The position numbers and the translations under genes are program-made. The notes under the pieces were generated by a model. That model saw only the letters and a program-made list of their open reading frames with translations, had not been told where the DNA came from and did not search any database. A stretch of 64,000 nt of DNA, from positions 310,001 through 374,000 of the forward strand of contig NZ_CP155071.1 in the NCBI RefSeq assembly GCF_039621855.1, written 5' to 3'. The DNA comes from Erwinia sp. HDF1-3R. GTDB lineage: Bacteria > Pseudomonadota > Gammaproteobacteria > Enterobacterales > Enterobacteriaceae. Positions 58,501 through 64,000 of this stretch are shown here, one piece after another (positions within the stretch are counted from its first letter, which is position 1; every line of letters starts with the position of its first letter).

Positions 58501-61356
58501 CGCGGGCGTTTCCAGCCCCTCCCAGATAAAAGCGCTGCGCAGGATGTCATGTCGGTCAATCACCCGCTGGATCGCCGCCAGATAGCGCTCCAGGGTATCC
58601 CGCCGGGTAAATGAGAGATGGCCCACCTGGAGATAGGGGTCGCCCTGCTCATTCAGCAGGTGATGGAACAGAATGCCCTCCTGTAGCGGCGTCAGCGCAT
58701 AGATGTCCTGAATGCTGGCCACGCCGCCCGGGGTCCGGGCCACAATCAGGTCAATCTGCCGCTGAGTGAGATCGATAAGCGGCAGCAGATCGGGGGTGAT
58801 CACCGTCGTTGAGGGAGTAATCAGCTCAGGCAGCAGGGCATCACCCAACGGCACCGCCTCCTGCTGACGGATACGACCGGCCAGGTCCGCCAGCACCGGG
58901 TAAGCAAACACCGTTTGCACGTCGGTATGCAGGTTCTGCTCACGCAGCCTGGCGGAGAGCTGCATCGCCAGCAGCGAATGGCCGCCCAGCCTGAAAAAGT
59001 GATCCTGCCGTCCCACCTGGCGGATGCCGAGCAGCGACTGCCACAGATCCGCCAGGGTCGATTCGATACCGGCTCCGGGCGCCTGATAGTCCTGGCGTTC
59101 CCGGTCGTTCTCTCCCGGCGCGGGCAGGGCTTTACGGTCAATCTTGCCGTTGGCGGTCAGCGGCAGCGCGGGCATCAGGACAAACGCCGCCGGGATCATA
59201 TAGTCCGGCAGCCGGGTCGCCAGCTCCTCGCGCCAGCGGGCGACCGGAGGCTCTCCGTCGGCTGACGCCGGCACAACCCAGGCCACCAGGCGCATCTCCC
59301 CGTCTGCGGCCGGAAGGGCCAACACCGCAGCCTCACTGACCGTTGCAAGCGCGGCAATCTGCGACTCGATTTCACCCGGCTCCACGCGGAACCCGCGCAG
59401 CTTGATCTGGTGGTCACGTCGCCCGATGAATTCAATGCGGCCATCGTCCAGCCAGCGGCCGGTATCGCCGGTGCGGTAGACCTTTCCGCCGCTTATCCAG
59501 GGATCGGCAATAAACAGTTCTGCGGTCAGCGCCGGGCGATTGATGTAGCCCGGTGAAACGCCTTCGCCGCCGATCCAAATCTCACCGGTGAGGCCCGGCG
59601 GGCAGAGCTGGCCCATGCTGTCGACAATATAGAGGCGGGTATTGGCAATCGGGCGGCCTATGCTCAGGCGGTTATCCCCGCCCTGCTCAAAGCCCTGCAT
59701 CCACGCCGAGGACATAATTGTGGTTTCGGTCGGACCATAGCCGTTGATATAGCGGCAGCGCCCGCTCCACTGTGCGATCAGCTCGGCGGTGGGGGCCGAA
59801 CCGGCGGTCAGGATGGTCATGCCCTGCGGCACGCGGGCCGGATCCAGCTGACGCAGATAGGAGGGAGGAAAGGCAGAAAAACGAATAGCGTTGGCGACCA
59901 TGTACGCCATCAGATCCGGCGGATTATGGATCAGCGCATTCGACAGCAGATGCAGCTCGCAGCCGCGCGTCAGGGTGCCGAAAATTTCGCCCGCTGACGC
60001 ATCAAAGGTGTAGGGCGCGAACTGGGTGATCGCCTCTCCGGCGGTGAAAATGCCGGTGCTGTCGCACCAGGCGCAGAAGTTAATCAGGTTGCGGTGGGTG
60101 ATCTCCACGCCCTTCGGGGTGCCCGTGGTACCTGAGGTATAGATGATATAGGCCGGGGTGTGCGCATCAACGGCGTCCCGCGTGTTCACCGCGATTTCTT
60201 CCTGCGTCTCTTCGGCGTAGTCATCGACAAACAGCAGGGTGTGGGCGTCATCAGCGGCAAAATGTGCCCGGTCGGCGCGGCGCGTCAGCGTCCAGTTGAC
60301 CTGCGCATCACGCAAAATAAACGCCCGCCGTTCGGCAGGCGCGTCCACTCCTACCGGCACATAGGCCGCGCCGAGTTTGATTATCCCCAGCATTGCGGCG
60401 ATCAGCTCCGGCGTTTTCTCCATGCTCAGGGCCACGCGATCGCCCCTGACCACGCCGACGCGGCTAAGCCCTGCTGCAATCTGCCCGGCACGGTCGGCAA
60501 GCTGGCGATAGCTGAGACGGAGATCGCCCGCCACCAGCGCCGTCGCCTCGTTGCGGGCCGCGGCCTGTGCCGCAAATAGCGTATACAGCGAGCAATCCCG
60601 CGCGATATCCAGCCCGGTTGCGTTCCAGTCATGGATCGCCCGTGCCGTTTCTGCCGCGTTCAGCAGCGACAGCTCGCCGACCCGTTGCCCGGCGTCCTGC
60701 ACCATGTTGGCGAGGAGCTGCTGCACACGCTCGAGAAGCATGCGCGCCCCGTCTTCGCTGAACGCCTCCCGGTCATAGCGCAGCGTCAGCGACATTGACG
60801 CCCCGGTATGCAGGGTAAGGTGGAGTGGCGCAGTGCTGGCGATGCCGTGGGGTGCCGGTAGCGGGTCGTTATGCAGTGGCGCAGTGCTGGCGATGTCGTG
60901 AGGTGCCGGAGGCTGGCCGTACAGTGCTTCGGCGCGGCTTCCGTTCCCGATGCTGACCCGCGAGGCGTAACGCATCGGCTCCTGCACCCCGTCGGTACGG
61001 TCCGGCAGCCCATCGGCGCTGCTGGCACGTCGCGGCGGATAAGGACGCAGCTGCGCGTCAATCTCCTGTAGCCATTCGGCCAGCGGACGGTTTGCCTCCG
61101 GACGCAGGCGCAGCGGGCTGGTCCCCGCCGTACCGGCAGCGGGATAGCCCAGGATCACCTCATCCTCGCCGCTATACTTGCTCAACAGCAGGCCCCAGGC
61201 GGCGATCAGCAGGGCGTCCAGCGCCATAGATTCAGGATGCGCCAGTGCGCTCAGCGACGCCCGCAGCGCAGGCGACACCGGCATCGTCAGCAGCGGCATT
61301 GTTGTGGAGGAACAGGACGTATTCTGTCCGAAGGATGGATTCTGCTCGAAAGTCAT
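55543..61356 (-). CDS. NRPS1: remnant C-A(X)-T-C-A(Gly)-T
   Basis: A 1937-aa synthetase. The N-terminus (about 20-230) keeps only C-lobe text of a condensation domain (LLLSKYSGEDEVILGYPAAG) without an HHxxxD motif, and contains a 17-aa tandem repeat. Then A1 (about 255-750), carrier Ser794, condensation (about 860-1320; HHLVDD at 1017-1022; dual E/C motif HHLLNEQGD), A2 (about 1340-1850) and carrier Ser1894. The A2 pocket is DILQLGLIWK, the standard glycine code. The A1 pocket reads DAGALAGIMK, which I cannot assign. The C-terminus ARTVELTETRL is probably a docking tail. The start overlaps the acyltransferase gene by ATGA. Confidence 0.95.
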   Translation of the reverse strand: MTFEQNPSFGQNTSCSSTTMPLLTMPVSPALRASLSALAHPESMALDALLIAAWGLLLSKYSGEDEVILGYPAAGTAGTSPLRLRPEANRPLAEWLQEIDAQLRPYPPRRASSADGLPDRTDGVQEPMRYASRVSIGNGSRAEALYGQPPAPHDIASTAPLHNDPLPAPHGIASTAPLHLTLHTGASMSLTLRYDREAFSEDGARMLLERVQQLLANMVQDAGQRVGELSLLNAAETARAIHDWNATGLDIARDCSLYTLFAAQAAARNEATALVAGDLRLSYRQLADRAGQIAAGLSRVGVVRGDRVALSMEKTPELIAAMLGIIKLGAAYVPVGVDAPAERRAFILRDAQVNWTLTRRADRAHFAADDAHTLLFVDDYAEETQEEIAVNTRDAVDAHTPAYIIYTSGTTGTPKGVEITHRNLINFCAWCDSTGIFTAGEAITQFAPYTFDASAGEIFGTLTRGCELHLLSNALIHNPPDLMAYMVANAIRFSAFPPSYLRQLDPARVPQGMTILTAGSAPTAELIAQWSGRCRYINGYGPTETTIMSSAWMQGFEQGGDNRLSIGRPIANTRLYIVDSMGQLCPPGLTGEIWIGGEGVSPGYINRPALTAELFIADPWISGGKVYRTGDTGRWLDDGRIEFIGRRDHQIKLRGFRVEPGEIESQIAALATVSEAAVLALPAADGEMRLVAWVVPASADGEPPVARWREELATRLPDYMIPAAFVLMPALPLTANGKIDRKALPAPGENDRERQDYQAPGAGIESTLADLWQSLLGIRQVGRQDHFFRLGGHSLLAMQLSARLREQNLHTDVQTVFAYPVLADLAGRIRQQEAVPLGDALLPELITPSTTVITPDLLPLIDLTQRQIDLIVARTPGGVASIQDIYALTPLQEGILFHHLLNEQGDPYLQVGHLSFTRRDTLERYLAAIQRVIDRHDILRSAFIWEGLETPAQVVLRSARLHVTELSAVVDTPAVAQLRSLVDPLENRIDLSRPPLLHVAVAYDPTEARWEMLLSIHHLVDDIFSLQILLADIQVFLHGQGDALPPARQFRQQVAQRRLHDDARRQQLFFTQMLADIDEPTMPFDLQSGHADGQRLIEFSRALEAPLAARLRERARHLGVSVSSLCHLGWARVLAAASNRDSVVFGTLLSGRMQLADGELIMGPCINTLPLRLDLGGVDAVSAVHQTHARLTGLMDHEQTPLSLAQQASGIAAPTPLFSVLFNYRHNRPTETSVTGTLEQEGAIWHGFTEGTHYPLTLSVDDAGNGFTVNVQAVGALCPERIFGYYRQSLLSLAAALEDGVLAPPAAASCHTPVCGLNILPPEERQRLLETWNDTAAPFPTDATVHQLFERQAARQPLALALQMGACRISYDELNQRANRLAHYLISLGVTPDTRIAVCTGRSESMLVALLAVLKSGGAYVPLDPEYPPARLAWILEDAAPAVLMVDARGRELFATAQTAQTTSVRLVDLAQDGDRWAGLPVACPEVQMLNPRHLAYVIYTSGSTGRPKGVMVEHRQVVNFLAAMQTLFTLTPADRLLAVTSISFDIAALELYLPLMTGAAVVLASREQGMDPWALHHLLTTADITLMQATPTTWRALLDTRAAPCPQLKILCGGEALPSDLATRLYAWGASLWNLYGPTETAIWSTCNRVKAEDVALFSQPIGHPIANTQVYLLDAHGEPVPAGAVGELYIGGEGVTRGYHQRPDLTAERFIPNPFATGASLYRTGDFAKFMPDGRLVYLGRADHQLKLRGHRIELGEIEARLLSYPGVRDAVVVTQPDTGGQPQLVAYTVPAQADGDRVPFSRLALRHWLQAALPDYMVPAAFVTLDALPLTPNGKTDRSALPLPDDTAFARRAYEPPQGAMETTLAAIWETLLGVEQVGRQDHFFELGGYSLLAVRLLEQLRQRGLSIEIRTLFDTPVLADLAARTVELTETRL
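60837..60919 (-). repeat. 51-bp in-frame tandem duplication in NRPS1
   Basis: ggcgcagtgctggcgatg recurs at 60837 and 60888. The protein reads APHDIASTAPLH then APHGIASTAPLH (residues about 151-179), within the remnant condensation region. Confidence 0.8.
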
Positions 61357-63338
61357 GCGCCTTGCTCCCTCTCTGACCAGCCCGACAGGCTTTTAACGCT
61401 GTTCACCAGGGCAGAAACCGTTTCAACGTTTCTGCCGAACTGGTTGATCGCCGCGCGGTGCTGAAGACGGTCGGCAAAGCCATATTTAAGAAAGGTCGAC
61501 AGGGTGCCCGCCGGGCCAAGATCGATGAAACAGGTATTCTCCCGTCCGGGCATCCCGTTGACTAAGCCATAGAAATCAGCCGGTTCCCGTACCACCCGCC
61601 AGAACCGGTTGCTGTCCCAGCGCTCAACGGACGTCCCCTGCATGACCGAGTAAACCGGCAGTCGGGCAGGGTGGCAGGTCAGCGTGTGTGCAAAGGCGCA
61701 GAACGCCTGCTCAATGGCATCAACGCCCGACGAGTGAAAGGCGTGTTCAACCGGCAGCAGCAGCGAGACGATCCCCTGCTGGCTCAGGCGCTGTTTTACC
61801 GCCAGCAGGCTTGCCCGCTCGCCGCTAACCACAAAGTTTTTCTGGAAGTTAATGCTGGCCAGCTCGCTTCCCTGATAAATTTCGGGGTGCTGGTGGAAGT
61901 GCGTCACGGGGCTGAGGACGCTTAGCATGCCGCCATCCTGCGCGTGCTCTTTCAGCAGGCTCGCCTGGCACACCACCATATTCATCGCATCCTCAAGGCT
62001 GAGTACCCCGGCCACGGTCGCCGCGACGTATTCGCCCAGGCTGTAGCCCAGCACGTCGTCAGGTTCGATCCCTTCGGCCTGAAGCAGGCTGGTCAGACTG
62101 AAACCGAGGCTGAACAGCGCCGCATGGGAGAGCATCACATCAGAGAGTGGATTTCGCCGCCGGGCCTCGTCATAGAGCGGTGCCAGCAGGCTGCTGCCGG
62201 TATGCTGGTGAAACAGGGCATCACACCTCTCCATGGCGCTGCGGAACGCGCTGTTTTGCTGATAAAGTTCCAGGCCCATGCCGTAATACTGCGATCCCTG
62301 CCCGCTATACATAAACACCAGGCGCGGCCTGCCCGGCACGGCGTTGGCATCCGCTGTCGCTGGCTGCGTCGACTGGGCATTCGGTGCTGCTGCGCCCGCT
62401 GGCTGCGTCGACTGGGCATTCGGTGCTGCTGCACCTGCTGGCTGCGTCGACTGCGTACCCGGTGCTGCTGTACCCGCTGGCAGTGCCATCGGCTGCGCTT
62501 TGATTTTTGCGAACAGCTGGGTTAGTACCTGACCCGGCCCGATCTCGCTCTGCTCGACGTCACCCTGCGCCAGCAGGCGCGAAAGACTTTCGTACCAGCG
62601 CACCGGCTGGCTTATCTGCCGCGTCAGCAGCGGCAGATAATCAGTCTGCGGATAGGGAAGGGACGTGTAGTTGGAAATCACGCGCGCCGTGAGCGGATGA
62701 AAGGTAAAGCCCGAGGCCGCCTCGCTGAACTGCGCTTCGATATCGTGCATATAGCGGGAGTGAAACGCGGCGCTGACGTTCAGCTTCACAAAGCGCGCTC
62801 CGGCCCCGGTGAACAGCGACTCACAGCCAGCGATGTCGTCGTACAGGCCAGAAATCACCGTCTGCTGGGCGCAGTTTACGTTGGCGATATCAATGCCGGA
62901 AAAGGATGAGGAGGCCAGCAGTTCAGCCACTTGCAGTCGATCGATGCCGAGGATCGCCGCCATTGCGCCACGCGGTGCCGCTGACATCAGCGCGCCGCGC
63001 GCCTTCACCAGCGACACGCCGGTAGCAAAGTCAAAGGCCCCGGCGGCGAACAGCGCGGCAAACTCACCCAGACTGTGGCCCGCGTAGGCGTCAGGCAGCA
63101 TCAGGCCCGCTTCGCGCTTTGCCAGAAACCCAAGCGCGGAAACTGCAAAGAGCGCGGGCTGGGTGAATGCGGTTTCGTTCAGCACGCCCTGCGGGTCATC
63201 AAGGCAGAGCTCGCGCAGCGAATAACCGAGCACGCTGTCGGCTTCGTCGACCCGCGTGGGAAAACGATCGAACAGCGCCTTTCCCATCCCTTTATGCTGC
63301 GATCCCTGACCGGGAAATACCCAAATTGAAGAAGACAT
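61353..63338 (-). CDS. Tandem trans-acyltransferase / acyl hydrolase (AT-AH)
   Basis: A 661-aa protein with two FabD-like domains. Domain 1 (about 1-285): FPGQGSQ, GHSLGE (Ser89), the carboxylate-binding Arg in KARGALM and AFHSRYM (His193), as in malonyl-specific trans-ATs. Domain 2 (about 338-630): GQGSQYYGMG, GYSLGE (Ser433), QASLL with Gln in place of the Arg, and HAFHSS, as in PedC-type acyl hydrolases that edit stalled chains. The linker (about 288-335) has 13-aa Ala/Pro/Gln repeats. Such AT-AH fusions serve trans-AT PKSs, so PKS or PUFA-like modules are expected beyond the right edge. Confidence 0.9.
   Translation of the reverse strand: MSSSIWVFPGQGSQHKGMGKALFDRFPTRVDEADSVLGYSLRELCLDDPQGVLNETAFTQPALFAVSALGFLAKREAGLMLPDAYAGHSLGEFAALFAAGAFDFATGVSLVKARGALMSAAPRGAMAAILGIDRLQVAELLASSSFSGIDIANVNCAQQTVISGLYDDIAGCESLFTGAGARFVKLNVSAAFHSRYMHDIEAQFSEAASGFTFHPLTARVISNYTSLPYPQTDYLPLLTRQISQPVRWYESLSRLLAQGDVEQSEIGPGQVLTQLFAKIKAQPMALPAGTAAPGTQSTQPAGAAAPNAQSTQPAGAAAPNAQSTQPATADANAVPGRPRLVFMYSGQGSQYYGMGLELYQQNSAFRSAMERCDALFHQHTGSSLLAPLYDEARRRNPLSDVMLSHAALFSLGFSLTSLLQAEGIEPDDVLGYSLGEYVAATVAGVLSLEDAMNMVVCQASLLKEHAQDGGMLSVLSPVTHFHQHPEIYQGSELASINFQKNFVVSGERASLLAVKQRLSQQGIVSLLLPVEHAFHSSGVDAIEQAFCAFAHTLTCHPARLPVYSVMQGTSVERWDSNRFWRVVREPADFYGLVNGMPGRENTCFIDLGPAGTLSTFLKYGFADRLQHRAAINQFGRNVETVSALVNSVKSLSGWSEREQGA
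62362..62480 (-). repeat. 39-bp in-frame repeat coding the AT-AH linker
   Basis: ctgcgtcgactgggcattcg and the following bases recur with period 39 (about three copies, the last diverged), giving QSTQPAGAAAPNA repeats between the two catalytic domains. Confidence 0.8.
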
Positions 63339-63365
63339 GAGTCGCCTATTACCTTTTCCCAGAAT

Positions 63366-63390
63366 AATAACCAGGCGCCGCCTGGTTATT
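63366..63390 (-). promoter_or_regulatory. Hairpin between ACP and AT-AH genes
   Basis: AATAACCAGGCG (63366-63377) and its exact complement (63379-63390) nearly abut. There is no T tract. It could reduce read-through or stabilise the upstream ACP message, giving more carrier protein than megasynthase. Confidence 0.6.
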
Positions 63391-63408
63391 CCGTCACTAG
63401 CCTGTGGC

Positions 63409-63690
63409 TCAGGACCCGAATGCAGAGGCTTGCGCCTCCGCAGGCAGGTGCTGTTGAATAACCCGAATCAGGTCGCCCAGCGTGTAGATATCCCGCTTCT
63501 CGCCATCATTGACTCTGATGTTTAGCTGCTTCTCGATGCCGTACCAGGCTTCGAGCATCTCCACCGAGTTCACCCCCAGCTCACCGCCGAGGAATGACTC
63601 CATATCCACCGTTTCGGGCGTAAAGCCGGTCTTCATAATCTCGTTGATGATGTCGAGCACCACGGCCAAAAGCTCCTGCTGACTGCGCAT
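63409..63690 (-). CDS. Stand-alone acyl carrier protein
   Basis: A 93-aa acidic protein with the phosphopantetheine serine in LGVNSVEM (Ser42; Asn replaces the usual Asp before it) and helix text LEAWYGIEKQLNI. GAGGG lies about 7-8 bases before the ATG. It is immediately downstream of the alpha-oxoamine synthase gene (22-base gap). It probably carries the acyl chain used by that enzyme or by the AT. Confidence 0.87.
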   Translation of the reverse strand: MRSQQELLAVVLDIINEIMKTGFTPETVDMESFLGGELGVNSVEMLEAWYGIEKQLNIRVNDGEKRDIYTLGDLIRVIQQHLPAEAQASAFGS

Positions 63691-63712
63691 TTCAATCCCT
63701 CTTTATCAGTGT

Positions 63713-64000
63713 TTAAATCGCATCGAATTCGCGTGCGGCATCAAGGATGATCTCTACCGCCTGGTCTATCTCTTCCCGCGTATGGGAGGACATCAGCGAC
63801 AGCCTCAGCCGCTCTTTATCGGGCGGAACCATCGGGTATTCCATGATGTTGGCGAACAGGCCTCGCTCATAAATCAGACGATTGATATTCCCGGCCACGC
63901 CGCTTTTACTGAAGAAAATGGGGATAATCCCGGCTTCGCCGCGAATGATATTGAAGCCGTTTGATTCCAGCCGATCCTGCATGTAGCGGACATTCTCATG
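63713..64000 (-). CDS. Alpha-oxoamine synthase (KAPA synthase family), C-terminal part
   Basis: The last 95 codons of a PLP enzyme that continues beyond the window. Text such as HENVRYMQDRLESNGF, ERGLFANIMEYPMVPPDKERLRLSLMS and HTREEIDQAVEIIL is the conserved C-terminal domain of BioF/KBL/ALAS-type enzymes. These condense an acyl thioester with an amino acid, with loss of CO2, to give an alpha-aminoketone. Next to a stand-alone ACP, an acyl-ACP substrate is likely. The catalytic lysine is outside the window. Confidence 0.83.
   Translation of the reverse strand, partial: HENVRYMQDRLESNGFNIIRGEAGIIPIFFSKSGVAGNINRLIYERGLFANIMEYPMVPPDKERLRLSLMSSHTREEIDQAVEIILDAAREFDAI

Noticed and set aside
63366-63390. 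Terminator ending transcription before the AT-AH gene
   Set aside because: The stem has no following T tract on the minus strand, and the downstream genes have no other evident promoter, so read-through is more likely.
44419-64000. Andrimid biosynthesis cluster
   Set aside because: The predicted Gly-Ser-Val order with large multimodular NRPSs and a P450 does not fit andrimid, which uses beta-Phe and Val with many stand-alone domains.

Overview
The window is a bacterial chromosome segment from the Enterobacterales, most likely Erwiniaceae (Erwinia or Pantoea). The evidence is the 16S rRNA text, the gene order nudC-hemE-nfi-yjaG-hupA-yjaH-purD/purH-rrn-metA-aceBAK (as in E. coli) and close protein similarity to E. 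coli. I cannot name the species without a database.

Layout. 1-7194 is conserved housekeeping: nudC (5' end cut by the window), hemE, nfi, yjaG, hupA and yjaH on the plus strand, then the purH-purD operon on the minus strand behind a clear PurR operator. 7471-13048 is a complete rrn operon (P1/P2 promoters, 16S, tRNA-Glu(UUC), 23S, 5S, terminator). 13052-17777 is a translationally coupled minus-strand set (M20 amidohydrolase, amino-acid binding protein, M28 peptidase) with a divergent LysR regulator. metA with a MetJ operator closes this part.

18822-35365 is about 16.5 kb inserted between metA and aceB, which are close neighbours in E. coli. It is a mosaic of accessory DNA: an AsnB-type amidotransferase, a broken resolvase, a DUF4209/HEPN-motif protein, an AT-rich cassette (PLP decarboxylase-like enzyme, ANL adenylating enzyme, DMT exporter, LysR), an orphan T6SS hcp with a candidate toxin-immunity pair, several degraded genes, and a family of about 205-255 bp MITE-like elements with 14-bp terminal inverted repeats. 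The glyoxylate-bypass operon aceBAK follows, preceded by tandem repeats and an IclR-type promoter. Next come a minus-strand edd-eda operon with a GntR operator, and a MATE exporter.

44419-64000 (running off the right edge) is a minus-strand biosynthetic cluster, read from the right edge leftwards: alpha-oxoamine synthase (partial), stand-alone acyl carrier protein, tandem acyltransferase/acyl hydrolase of trans-AT type, three NRPSs, cytochrome P450, metallo-beta-lactamase-fold hydrolase and MaoC hydratase. Most junctions from the acyltransferase to the MBL gene are overlapping start/stop codons. The adenylation pockets read X (unassigned), Gly, Ser and Val. The line ends in a condensation domain with no thioesterase. 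I do not recognise the product, and this cluster is the best candidate for an undescribed system. Notable details are a 36-aa ORF overlapping both NRPS1 and NRPS2, dual epimerisation/condensation motifs, paired docking elements, and in-frame tandem repeats in three proteins.
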